From: Kutzneria kofuensis
GTDB lineage: Bacteria; Actinomycetota; Actinomycetes; Mycobacteriales; Pseudonocardiaceae
NCBI RefSeq assembly: GCF_014203355.1
Contig: NZ_JACHIR010000001.1
Location: 558,001-622,000, forward strand
Length of the DNA stretch: 64,000 bases
Direction: 5' to 3'
In this document: positions 9,625-20,775 of the stretch, piece after piece
Position numbering within the stretch: the stretch's first letter is position 1
Layout: each line of letters begins with the position of its first letter
The notes under the pieces: generated by a model
Databases searched by the model: none
Told to the model about the DNA's origin: nothing
Seen by the model: the letters and a program-made list of their open reading frames with translations, nothing else
Position numbers and translations under genes: made by a program

Positions 9625-9945
9625 TCAGGCCGGCTTGAGTTCCGCCATCTCCGACCAGCCGTCCTGCGGGATGGTGACGTTGATGATCTGCGGCGTGGTG
9701 GCGATGGCCTTCGGGAGCTCGGACATGGCCTTCCTGAAGTGCTCGGAGGTCACGTGGGCCTCGGCCGCGTCGTCCCGGAAGGCCTCGGTCAGGACGTAGA
9801 CGTTCGGGTCGTCGACGCTGCGGGACCAGTCGAAGAAGACGTTGCCCGGCTCGGCCCTGGTCGCGGCGGTGAAGTCGGCGACGAGGTCCAGCCAGCCGTC
9901 GGCGTGCTCGGGCCGGACGGTGAACCTGACCACGATGAAGATCAC
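9625..9945 (-). CDS. Antibiotic-biosynthesis-monooxygenase (ABM) domain protein
   Basis: A 106-residue single ABM/YgiN-like domain: IFIVVRFTVRPEHADGWLDLV, then PGNVFFDWSRSVDDPNVYVLTEAFRD and AHVTSEHFRKAM. These dimeric ferredoxin-like proteins act as cofactor-free quinol monooxygenases or as small-molecule binders. GTG 9945 is preceded by AGGAGG seven bases away and overlaps the upstream gene's stop (GTGA), so it is the last gene of the Nramp operon. A paralogue is encoded at 22557-22892. Confidence 0.83.
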   Translation of the reverse strand: MIFIVVRFTVRPEHADGWLDLVADFTAATRAEPGNVFFDWSRSVDDPNVYVLTEAFRDDAAEAHVTSEHFRKAMSELPKAIATTPQIINVTIPQDGWSEMAELKPA

Positions 9946-10145
9946 GGCGAGCCTCCTGTCGTGTGGGCGAGGCCCACGATACCGATGATCAATACGGTCG
10001 CGCTGGCCGTGAGCAGGCTCAGGGCGTGTGCGCAGAACCAGGCGACCCTGGCCCGCACGCACTCGGGCACGGACTGCGGCTCGACGGACCGGAACACGAG
10101 CAGCGACAGCGTGAGCGTGGCGCCGAGGACCGTCAGCGGGATCAT
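9942..10145 (-). CDS. Small two-helix membrane protein in the Nramp operon
   Basis: A 67-residue protein with hydrophobic helices at about residues 3-18 and 40-60, separated by a charged loop with a Cys (VPECVRARVAWFC). I recognise no family. Support for a real gene is positional: its ATG overlaps the stop of the Nramp gene by four bases and its stop overlaps the start of the ABM gene by four bases. A role as an accessory subunit of the metal transporter is speculation. Confidence 0.62.
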   Translation of the reverse strand: MIPLTVLGATLTLSLLVFRSVEPQSVPECVRARVAWFCAHALSLLTASATVLIIGIVGLAHTTGGSP

Positions 10146-11368
10146 GAACTCACCTCCGCGACGACGAGGTACACGTTCAACAGGGTGATCAACGCGGCGC
10201 AGCCGGAAGCGGCGACGGTCGTGACACGGCGGTTGACGAACGAGCCCATCACGTCGGCCCGCCTCGTCAGCAGCACCAGCGGGATCAGCGCGAACGGGAT
10301 GCCGAACGACAGCGCCACCTGGGAGATCACCAGGCTGTCGGTGGTTGGCAGCCCCAGGGCGAGCACCGTCAGCCCCGGCAGCATGGTGACGCCGCGCCGC
10401 ACGTACAGCGGGATGCTGCGGCGCACGAATCCCCGCATCACCACCTGTCCCGCGTACGTTCCGACGCTCGATGACGACACCCCCGACGCCAGCAGCGCGA
10501 CGGCGAACGCCAGTGCCGCCCCGCCCCCGACCATGCGTCCCAACGAGTCGTGCGCCGACAGGATCGGGTCGCCCGCGATCGGCAGCGACGCCGCCAGCAC
10601 CAGCATCGCCATGTTGATCAACCCCGCGGTGCCCAGCGCCAGCAGCACGTCCACCGCCTGCGACCGCAGCAGCGTGTGCCGGGACAGCTCGCTGCGGTGA
10701 TGCGCCCGCTTCTTCGTCAGCGCCGAGTGCAGGTAGATCACGTGCGGCATCACCGTCGCGCCGATGATGCTCACCGCGAGCAGCACGCTGTCCGGTCCCG
10801 CGAACCCCGGCACCAGCCCCGCCACGACTTCACGGCCGTGCGCCCCGACCGTCGTCACGTCGTAGGCGAAGCCGAGGAAGACCACCCCGAACAGCGCCGC
10901 GATCGCCAGCTCGAACGGCCGACGGCCGCGCTGTTCCAGGGCCAGCACCCCAAACGCCACGACTGCCGTCAGCACTCCCGCGATCGGCAGCGGTACTCCG
11001 AACAGCAGGTTCAGGCCCACCGCCGCGCCCACCAGCTCGGCCAGGTCCGTCGCCATCGCGACCAGCTCCGCCTGCACCCACAGGCCCCGCGACACCGGCC
11101 TCGGAAAGTGCTGCCGGCACAATTCCGGCAGGTCCCGGCCCGTCGCGATGCCCAGCTTGGCCGACAGGTACTGGACGAGCATGGCGGTCACGTTGGCCAC
11201 CACGATCACCCACAGCAACCGGTACCCGAACAGCCCGCCGGCGGTGATGTTGGTGGCGAAGTTCCCGGGATCGATGTACGCCACAGCCGCGACAAACGCC
11301 GGCCCCACCAACTTGGCGGAGATAGCCGGCCGCACCGCCGCCACGGTCGCCGGATCACGCTCAAGCAC
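10142..11368 (-). CDS. mntH: Nramp-family divalent metal ion transporter
   Basis: An 11-helix Nramp transporter. The metal-site motif DPGN lies in helix 1 (AYIDPGNFATN), and the helix 6 motif MPHVIYLHS matches the MPHNLYLHS-type signature; both are needed to coordinate Mn2+/Fe2+ in the family. I prefer GTG 11368 (VLERDPATVAAVRP), preceded by GAGGGGG, giving 408 residues. The longer frame starting at ATG 11413 would place the start codon inside a perfect hairpin stem. It heads an operon with a small membrane protein and an ABM protein. Manganese import is the usual role. Confidence 0.87.
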   Translation of the reverse strand: MLERDPATVAAVRPAISAKLVGPAFVAAVAYIDPGNFATNITAGGLFGYRLLWVIVVANVTAMLVQYLSAKLGIATGRDLPELCRQHFPRPVSRGLWVQAELVAMATDLAELVGAAVGLNLLFGVPLPIAGVLTAVVAFGVLALEQRGRRPFELAIAALFGVVFLGFAYDVTTVGAHGREVVAGLVPGFAGPDSVLLAVSIIGATVMPHVIYLHSALTKKRAHHRSELSRHTLLRSQAVDVLLALGTAGLINMAMLVLAASLPIAGDPILSAHDSLGRMVGGGAALAFAVALLASGVSSSSVGTYAGQVVMRGFVRRSIPLYVRRGVTMLPGLTVLALGLPTTDSLVISQVALSFGIPFALIPLVLLTRRADVMGSFVNRRVTTVAASGCAALITLLNVYLVVAEVSS

Positions 11369-11402
11369 AGCCACCCCCTCCACGTCAAGGATGAGTTGTT
11401 CG

Positions 11403-11445
11403 GAAAGGACCATTCCTCACGTTGAATGTCAGGAATGGTCCTTTC
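11403..11445. terminator. Intergenic hairpin, copy 1 of a three-member family
   Basis: A perfect 15-bp inverted repeat (GAAAGGACCATTCCT, 11403-11417, with 11431-11445) with a 13-base loop. It lies just beyond the groEL stop and ahead of the leftward Nramp operon. The outer stem GG-A-C-C-[A/G]-TTCC matches the copies at 24279 and 49667. It probably terminates the long prm-groEL transcript. No strong T-run follows. Confidence 0.65.
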
Positions 11446-11464
11446 ACAGCGGTAAACGGGGGTG

Positions 11465-14902
<3,438 letters not shown>

Positions 14903-14906
<4 letters not shown>

Positions 14907-15937
14907 GACGCCGGCACGCCGACCGGCTCGACCTCGGGCGCGTCGACATCGCACTCCGGGGGCACCTTCAGGTCGTACAGCTTGGCCGCGTTCAGGCCCA
15001 GGATCTTCTTCTTGGCGGTGACCGACAGCTTGCCGTAGTCCGAGAACTCCTCGCCGTCGGGCATCTGCCAGTCGACGAAGCCCTCCACCTGCCACCTGGG
15101 TTCCCAGATGGCGTAGTCCGCGCCGAACACCAGCCGGTCCTCGCCGAGCCAGAACAGCAGCTCGCCCATCACCTTGGCGAAGAACCGCGGCCGGGCGTGC
15201 ATCAGGCCGCCGACCACGACGGACAGCCCGGCGTACACGTTGGGCTCCTGCGTCGCCATGAAGCAGAAGTCCTCGATCCGGGGTAGTCCCACGTGCTCGA
15301 CGACGAAGTTCAGCTCGGGGAAGTTGGTCGCCGCGTGGTCCACATCGGACACGTCGAACGCGTCCTTGTCCAGGGGCCAGATCGTCGGTCCCTTGTGGAC
15401 GTGCACGTTCTTGATGCCCAGTTCCTGGCACTTCTCCAGGTACCGCGCGGCCTCCGGGCTCTTCAGGCTCCAGCCCCGGGAGTCGCCCTTCCACTCCGCG
15501 GTGTAGAGCTTGACGCCCTTGCAACCCCAGCGCCGGGCTCGCTCCTCCAGCGCCTTCAGGCCGTCATCGCCGTCACGGGGATCCCAGTTGGTGTTCACGA
15601 CGAACTTGCCGGGATGCCGCTCGGCCAGCTCCCCGTTGGTCTCCGTGGTGTTGAACCCGGTCGTGTACCACTGGCGGAGATCGGTCGGCTGGAAGATCGC
15701 GACGTCCACATGGCCCTCGTCGAACAGATCGGTCATCATCTGCTCTTCGGAGTACTTCTGGAACTTCTCGATCGGCCAGTGCGTCTGGGCCGGGCCGAGA
15801 CTCTGGTACGCGTGGAAGCACTCGATCCAGCCCTTGGCGTACTCCTCCTGGCCGGGCACCCAGTTGGCGGGGCTGGCGTCCCAGAAGTGGGTGTGGCCGT
15901 CGACCACGAAGTACTTCACGCCGTCCTTGACGTACAC
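14903..15937 (-). CDS. Amidohydrolase-family protein of the prm operon
   Basis: A 344-residue metal-dependent hydrolase of the amidohydrolase_2 (ACMSD-like) type. The metal motif is DGHTHFWD near residue 12, a Lys-containing strand follows (GCKGVKLYTAEW), then NVHVHKGPT, FVVEHVGLPR and the final metal Asp in FGADYAIWEP. GTG 15937 is preceded by AGGAGG at seven bases. An amidohydrolase at this position is typical of mycobacterial and Gordonia prm/mim clusters. Its reaction there is not established. Confidence 0.82.
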
Positions 15938-15945
15938 GCTGCCTC

Positions 15946-16317
15946 CTAGGACCGGGCCACGAGGTCGAAGTCGAGGTACTCGGCGGCGTCCTCGGGATTG
16001 GCGAACATGATCGTGCGGTCGTCCTCGTGGATCATGCGGCCGTAGTGGGTGGACATGCTCTCCTCGAACTCGGCCGCGTTGAACCAGCCCTCCTCCTCGC
16101 CGGCGGCCTCGTCGATCTCGGCGTAGACCACGTCCATCCGGCCGACCGCGTCCACCCGGATCATCGACGGCAGCGGCAGCACGGTGACGTTGTCCTTGGT
16201 CGCCATCACCTCCGCGACGATCGCCCCGACCTGGTTGTTCATCAGGGTGAAGCCGCACATGTTGGAGGCGGTGTTGTTCTGCTGGTACGGGCTCTCGGCC
16301 GTCTTGAACACAGTCAC
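15946..16317 (-). CDS. prmD: Propane monooxygenase coupling (effector) protein PrmD
   Basis: A 123-residue MmoB/DmpM-type regulatory protein (SNMCGFTLMNNQVGAIVAEVM, then VTVLPLPSMIRVDAVGRMDV). Such proteins bind the hydroxylase and couple electron transfer to oxygen activation; they carry no cofactor. GTG 16317 overlaps the stop of prmC (GTGA). Length and sequence match the family. Confidence 0.9.
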   Translation of the reverse strand: MTVFKTAESPYQQNNTASNMCGFTLMNNQVGAIVAEVMATKDNVTVLPLPSMIRVDAVGRMDVVYAEIDEAAGEEEGWFNAAEFEESMSTHYGRMIHEDDRTIMFANPEDAAEYLDFDLVARS

Positions 16318-17495
16318 TGGCCCAGCTCCTTCGGCGCCGTCAGTTCCAGGTCGGTCAGGATCGCGCTGAACCGGCTCTTGGCCCGGTCCAGGCCGTCCTC
16401 GAAGCGAGGCGGCTTGGCATCCGGCTGCGACCACAGCGGTTGCAGGGTCCGCGCGGCGTGGATGCACCGCGGCACCCAGTCGGAAAGCCACTGCTGCATC
16501 AGCTTCCTGTTCTCCGCGCCGAACTGCTTGTCGTTGACCAGCAGGTGGAACATCGGCTTGGTGTAGCGGAGATCCCGCTCGGCGAAGTCGTACTCCTCCG
16601 CGCCGATCAGGGTCGGTGTGATGAAGTCCCCGTTGGACGGCGCCGCCTGCTGGACCAGGTTGCTGCGGAACAGTTCCCCGACCAGCGGCTCGAACACGAT
16701 GTTGGCCGCGAACACCGCCTCGCACCAGTCCCACACCGAGGTCAGCTGCTCGGCGGTCTCGCGCACGCCCTGCCAGGCCGGGTCGGAGTTCCAGGTCTGG
16801 ATGTGGGCACTGCCGTCGAAGTCGGCGATCTCCTCGCTCAGCGTCAGGTTGTACAGCGCCAGGTCCTGCGCGGCCCGGATGCGGTGCATGCTGTTCACGG
16901 AGATCGCGTTGTTGTGCATGTTCGTGGGCGCACGCCGGTTGGCGTTGGCGAACAGGTAGAGCCCCAGGCCGTGGTCCACGTGCATCCACGCCCCCACGTG
17001 CTGGGCCACGAACTGCACCCAGTTGCGGTTCCACTGGTCGAACGCCTTGGCCTGGCGGGCGGCCTCGATGTTCTGGTTGAGCTGGCGGACCACGTTGGAG
17101 TTGTAGCGGTAGAGCGTGAGCTCCCACTCCTCGTTGGGGTCGCGGAACTCGTGCCAGCCGTGCGCCGGCCACTCGTAGCCCTGTCCGCCGGAGCCGGCGT
17201 AGCGCTCCGGCTCCGGCCGGTCGCTCCCCCAGGCCCGCAAGGCGGTCCACTCCAGGGGGTAGCCGCCCTTGCCGTCGGCGAAGCCGTACAGCCAGCCCTG
17301 GGCCAGGTAGTGCCGCGGGTCGGGCTGCACCTCGACGGTGACGTCCTCGTAGTGGCTCTGCTTGCGCTTGGCCGGCGTGAAGTAGTTGAAGCGGCGCGCG
17401 TCGGAGTCGGGGAACACCTTGGCGCCCGCCTCGGCGTCGGTGAACACCGGCTTGGGCACGCTGCGTTCGGTGCTGGGTTCTGCGGTCGTTGTCAT
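16314..17495 (-). CDS. prmC: Propane monooxygenase hydroxylase small (beta) subunit PrmC
   Basis: A 393-residue beta subunit of a soluble diiron monooxygenase. It shows the ferritin-like helical pattern (RFNYFTPAKRKQSHYEDVTVE, WELTLYRYNSNVVRQLNQN, TSVWDWCEAVFAANIVFEPLVG, PMFHLLVNDKQFG) without the E-x-x-H metal ligands of the alpha subunit, as expected. It lies between prmB and prmD, 12 bp after the reductase. It forms the (alpha-beta-gamma or alpha-beta)2 hydroxylase core with PrmA. Confidence 0.92.
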   Translation of the reverse strand: MTTTAEPSTERSVPKPVFTDAEAGAKVFPDSDARRFNYFTPAKRKQSHYEDVTVEVQPDPRHYLAQGWLYGFADGKGGYPLEWTALRAWGSDRPEPERYAGSGGQGYEWPAHGWHEFRDPNEEWELTLYRYNSNVVRQLNQNIEAARQAKAFDQWNRNWVQFVAQHVGAWMHVDHGLGLYLFANANRRAPTNMHNNAISVNSMHRIRAAQDLALYNLTLSEEIADFDGSAHIQTWNSDPAWQGVRETAEQLTSVWDWCEAVFAANIVFEPLVGELFRSNLVQQAAPSNGDFITPTLIGAEEYDFAERDLRYTKPMFHLLVNDKQFGAENRKLMQQWLSDWVPRCIHAARTLQPLWSQPDAKPPRFEDGLDRAKSRFSAILTDLELTAPKELGQ

Positions 17496-17507
17496 CGGCT
17501 AACTCCT

Positions 17508-18536
17508 TCAGCCGCCGGTCGTGGTGAACTTGTCGTAGAAGACCCGTCTGTCGGCCACCCCCAGGGCGGGCAGCAGCTCGATCGCCGCCTCCACCATCGG
17601 CGGCGGCCCGCACACGTAGGCGTCCGCGCCGGTCAGGTCGGCCTCTCGGCGGCGGACCACGTCGGTGATCAGCCCCACCTCGCCGTCCCACGGCTCACCG
17701 TCCGGTTCGGACAGTGCCGGCACGAACTCGAAGCCCGGCAACCGGGTCGCGAGCTCGGCGATCTCCTTCTCGAAGCAGAGATCACGCCGTCGGCGGGCGC
17801 CGTAGTAGAACACCGCCCGGCGCTCGATGCCGCGCTCGGCCATCGACCGCAACAGCGCCAGGATCGGCGCGATGCCGGCGCCACCGCCGAGAAACACCAG
17901 CGGGGCGGTGGAATCCCGCAACGTGAACACCCCGAACGGCCCGGTCACCCGCAACCGGTCGCCGACCGCGACTTCGCCGTCCAGCACGCCGGAGAACAGG
18001 CCGTCGGGGTAGATCTTGATGACGAACTCGAGCAGCCCGCCGGCGGCCGAGGTGGTGGCCATCGAGAACGAGCGGGTGGCGTCCCGACCCGGCACCTCGA
18101 AGTCCAGGTACTGGCCGGGAAAGAACTTCAGGTCGGCCGGCTCGACCAGCCGCACCACCAGCTGCACCATGTCGTGGGTGACCCGGTCCTTGGACACGAC
18201 CTCCACGGTGGCCTGCTGGATGGGCAGCCCGGACCGGATCATCTCCTCGTCGTAGTTGATCAGCTCGACGGTCAGGTCCTCGTACGCGTGCGCCCGGCAC
18301 AGCAGCGTGTAGCCCTCCTCCTTCTCGTAGTCGGGCAACGCGAAGGTGGAGTAGCGGTCGTGCTCGACGTCGTCACCGTCCAGGATGAACGACTTGCACG
18401 ACGCGCACTGGCCCTCCTTGCAGCCGTGCATGAGCATCACGCCCTGCTCGGCGGCGGCGCGCAGGATGGTCTGGTCCTCGTCGGCCTCGATCTCGATGCC
18501 GACCGGCTCGAAGCGGATCCGGTGCTTTTCGCCCAT
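17508..18536 (-). CDS. prmB: Propane monooxygenase reductase PrmB (2Fe-2S/FAD)
   Basis: A 342-residue electron-transfer protein. The N-terminal plant-type ferredoxin domain has C39, C44, C47 (CKEGQCASC) and C80. An FAD domain follows with RSFSMAT, then an NAD(P)H domain with GGGAGIAPILALLRSM and the C-terminal CGPPPMVEAA. It passes electrons from NADH to the PrmA diiron centre. It follows prmA by 78 bp; a separate start with its own ribosome site is likely. Confidence 0.94.
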   Translation of the reverse strand: MGEKHRIRFEPVGIEIEADEDQTILRAAAEQGVMLMHGCKEGQCASCKSFILDGDDVEHDRYSTFALPDYEKEEGYTLLCRAHAYEDLTVELINYDEEMIRSGLPIQQATVEVVSKDRVTHDMVQLVVRLVEPADLKFFPGQYLDFEVPGRDATRSFSMATTSAAGGLLEFVIKIYPDGLFSGVLDGEVAVGDRLRVTGPFGVFTLRDSTAPLVFLGGGAGIAPILALLRSMAERGIERRAVFYYGARRRRDLCFEKEIAELATRLPGFEFVPALSEPDGEPWDGEVGLITDVVRRREADLTGADAYVCGPPPMVEAAIELLPALGVADRRVFYDKFTTTGG

Positions 18537-18614
18537 GGCGCTGTCTGCCTCTCGATCGGGCGCTTTCGCTGGGATGAGGGAGGCGCCCGGGGGTCGCCTC
18601 CCTCCGACCGCGGT

Positions 18615-20267
18615 TCAAGCCCGGGCGGGAGCCGGCCTGCCGGCGGGGCCCTGCCGGTTGTAGTCGGCCTGGAACGCGGCCCGCTCCTCGTCGGTCATCT
18701 GGTTGAGCAGCACGTTCGGGCTCTGCACCGGCGGCATCCGGCGAAGGTGGTCCAGCGTCCACATCTTCTTCGGGTCCAGGTCCAGGTGCGGCTGCGCGAC
18801 CATCGTCCTGCCGTCGTCGCGGACGAAGCCCATGTCCTTGACCACGTCGGCCCAGTTCCAGCCGTGGTAGAGGGTTTCCCACTCGCGGGCGCCGATCAGC
18901 CGGCCCATGTTCGGCGTGTTGCGGCCCTGGTAGGTCGGCCGGAACGCCTCGGCGTCGGTCCACCGGCAGGCCTCGTGGCAGTACGTGCGCCACTGGCCGT
19001 CGACCTTGTCCATCACCATGTCCTCGCGCACCAGGCACGGCACCATGCAGGTCCAGCACCGGTGCGGGTACACGTAGTCGACGTTCTCGGCGACGATCGG
19101 GTGGTGGCCGTTGGGCTTCGACAGCCGGTTGTAGTTCTCCCACCACTTGCCGTACCGGTCGTACCAGCCCGGGTACTTGAACTCGAACCACTCGAAGTCC
19201 TCGTCGGTCATCGGGTCGATGCGCCAGTAGTTGGCCAGCCACCCGGTGGCGAAGAACTGCGCGACCTCGTGCACGTAGCCCTTGTTCCAGATCTGGTTCC
19301 AGGACTCCTCGATGAGGTCGTGCGGAATGGTCAGGCCGTACTTCTCCAGCGGGACGAGGTAACTGCGGTAGTAGTCGTCGTAGATCCAGCGCCGCCACAT
19401 CTCCGCATAGCTCTCGCGGTCCTTGCGGCGGTCCTTGGTGCCGTACTCGATGAACGTGCCGATCGCCGCGTCCACCACGCGGTGGTTGTTCCACCACGCG
19501 TAGCGCAGGTCGCGTTCGAGCAGCTGGTGGTTGGACTCGTCGGACAACGCCATCAGCAGGGTGGCGTAGCCGTTGCTGATGTGCCGGGACTCGTCGGACT
19601 GCACGGAATGGAACACCGTCGGCAGCAGATAGTCGCCGTTGGCCGCGGCCTCGGCCGGCATCGCGACGAACAGCGTGTTGGTGAACGCCGTTTCCGCGAC
19701 GATGGTGAGGTAGATGCTGGCCGCCGTGATGGCGTCGCCGGTGATGAATCCCTCGGCGAACTGCCGCCCGATCGTGCCGCAGTAGTCGTTCTGGAAGTTG
19801 CGCAGGCTGGAGTTGAAGCCGGCCGGGTCGATGTAGTTGTTCATGTACAGGCGCTTGAGGTTCTGCTGGATCGTCGAGTGCCTGACCTCGTCGATCATCT
19901 GGATCGCCTGGCCGTTGTGCAGTTCCGGGTTGGGCACCGTGCGGAACAGCAGCGGCATCGCCCGCGCCGCCGAGATCTCCGGCAGCGGAATGATGGACAG
20001 GAACAGTTTCTGCCATTCCAGCCAGCGTTCCTGGACCTGACGGAACATGTTGCCGCGGATCGCGCCGTCCTCGGCGCCGTACACGCGGTGGTCCTTCTCC
20101 TCCTGCATCGGGAAGTAGGACCGCAGCACCTGCTTGAGCGGGTCCTTCTTCTTCGCCTTGCGGAAGGTGTAGTCGGTGCCGTAGTGCGAGACCGGCTCGT
20201 GGTACACCGGGTCCCAGCTCAGCTCCTGGATCTTCTGGTGTGCTTTCGCCACGCTCTGGCGGCTCAT
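18615..20267 (-). CDS. prmA: Propane monooxygenase hydroxylase large (alpha) subunit PrmA
   Basis: A 550-residue diiron hydroxylase. Metal ligands can be placed: E97 (PEISAARA), E127 and H130 (DEVRH), E192 (AETAFTN), E226 and H229 (DESRH). The C-terminal third has a Cys cluster ([10 protein letters not shown] ... YCHEACRW) typical of the Prm/Mim group, probably structural. ATG 20267 is chosen because GAGGAG lies five bases before it; a GTG six bases upstream would abut that site. With PrmBCD it hydroxylates propane and related short alkanes; in some members also acetone or phenol. Confidence 0.94.
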   Translation of the reverse strand: MSRQSVAKAHQKIQELSWDPVYHEPVSHYGTDYTFRKAKKKDPLKQVLRSYFPMQEEKDHRVYGAEDGAIRGNMFRQVQERWLEWQKLFLSIIPLPEISAARAMPLLFRTVPNPELHNGQAIQMIDEVRHSTIQQNLKRLYMNNYIDPAGFNSSLRNFQNDYCGTIGRQFAEGFITGDAITAASIYLTIVAETAFTNTLFVAMPAEAAANGDYLLPTVFHSVQSDESRHISNGYATLLMALSDESNHQLLERDLRYAWWNNHRVVDAAIGTFIEYGTKDRRKDRESYAEMWRRWIYDDYYRSYLVPLEKYGLTIPHDLIEESWNQIWNKGYVHEVAQFFATGWLANYWRIDPMTDEDFEWFEFKYPGWYDRYGKWWENYNRLSKPNGHHPIVAENVDYVYPHRCWTCMVPCLVREDMVMDKVDGQWRTYCHEACRWTDAEAFRPTYQGRNTPNMGRLIGAREWETLYHGWNWADVVKDMGFVRDDGRTMVAQPHLDLDPKKMWTLDHLRRMPPVQSPNVLLNQMTDEERAAFQADYNRQGPAGRPAPARA

Positions 20268-20362
20268 GGTCACTCCTCACCCGCCGGTCGCCGGCGGTCG
20301 AGCGCGTCGTCGTCGTTGCGCTACTGCCTCAGGAATTACAACCGGTGGACGGGGCCGCTTCG

Positions 20363-20379
20363 GGTCTCAAAATGAGACA
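20363..20379. promoter_or_regulatory. Operator 1 for the AcoR/MimR-type activator (prmA side)
   Basis: The inverted repeat GTCTCA-AAA-TGAGAC is perfect and extends by one base on the right, matching the second site at 20668 (TGTCTCA-N3-TGAGACA) in all but one arm base. It lies 96 bp before the prmA ATG, just past the stop of the 78-aa gene. It is probably the activator site for prmABCD. Confidence 0.72.
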
Positions 20380-20380
20380 G

Positions 20381-20617
20381 TCAGCGCGGCCCGAACTGCT
20401 GGTCGAGCATTTCCGCGAGCTTGGCGCGGTTTTCCCGGGTCACCCGTTCGTCGGTGCCGCCGACAACCGGCGTGACGCCGAGCGCGCGCAGCAGCTGCGC
20501 CGCCGGCTCGCCCGGGTGGCCGGATTCGCCGAGCACCGGGTGGTAGCCCTGGTCGACCAGGTGGTGGAAGACGAGGTTGACGATGGTCCACGGGTTGTAG
20601 GACTCGTTGTCGGTCAT
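20381..20617 (-). CDS. Conserved-looking 78-aa protein between the activator and prmA
   Basis: The product MTDNESYNPWTIVNLVFHHL... is 78 residues, with no recognisable domain; it has a predicted helical N-terminus (IVNLVFHHLVDQGYHPVLG) and a hydrophilic C-terminus (TRENRAKLAEMLDQQFGPR). ATG 20617 is preceded by GGAGGT at nine bases. It is cotranscribed toward prmA but separated from it by operator 1. Its presence exactly between the two operators suggests it belongs to the propane regulon. Function unknown. Confidence 0.62.
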   Translation of the reverse strand: MTDNESYNPWTIVNLVFHHLVDQGYHPVLGESGHPGEPAAQLLRALGVTPVVGGTDERVTRENRAKLAEMLDQQFGPR

Positions 20618-20667
20618 TGCCCACACACCTCCGACCTCTCATCTCACTCCCGTCGAAGGCCACCGAC

Positions 20668-20684
20668 TGTCTCAATTTGAGACA
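20668..20684. promoter_or_regulatory. Operator 2 for the AcoR/MimR-type activator (divergent promoter)
   Basis: TGTCTCA-ATT-TGAGACA is a perfect 7+7 inverted repeat between the divergent activator gene and the 78-aa gene. It is 91 bp from the activator GTG and 51 bp from the leftward ATG. With the near-identical site at 20363 it defines a consensus TGTCTCA-N3-TGAGACA. Confidence 0.75.
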
Positions 20685-20775
20685 CCCGGCGGGACCGCCG
20701 GGGGCCTACCCTGGGCCCAGCGGAAGGCACCGCCGGGTGCCCGCGGCCAGGGCTGTCCGTGGGTAGGAGGTCCAT

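Noticed and set aside
18615-20267. Assignment of the diiron hydroxylase as methane or toluene monooxygenase
   Set aside because: The A-B-C-D gene order with reductase second, the C-terminal Cys cluster in the large subunit and the linked GroEL, amidohydrolase and alcohol dehydrogenase fit the propane (Prm/Mim) group.
16440-20375. A 1311-codon open frame on the plus strand opposite prmA-prmC
   Set aside because: It is antisense to three strongly supported genes and is low-complexity (V, G, H, R-rich), a by-product of GC-rich codon use. Similar antisense frames opposite groEL, the permease and the Rph-like gene were rejected for the same reason.
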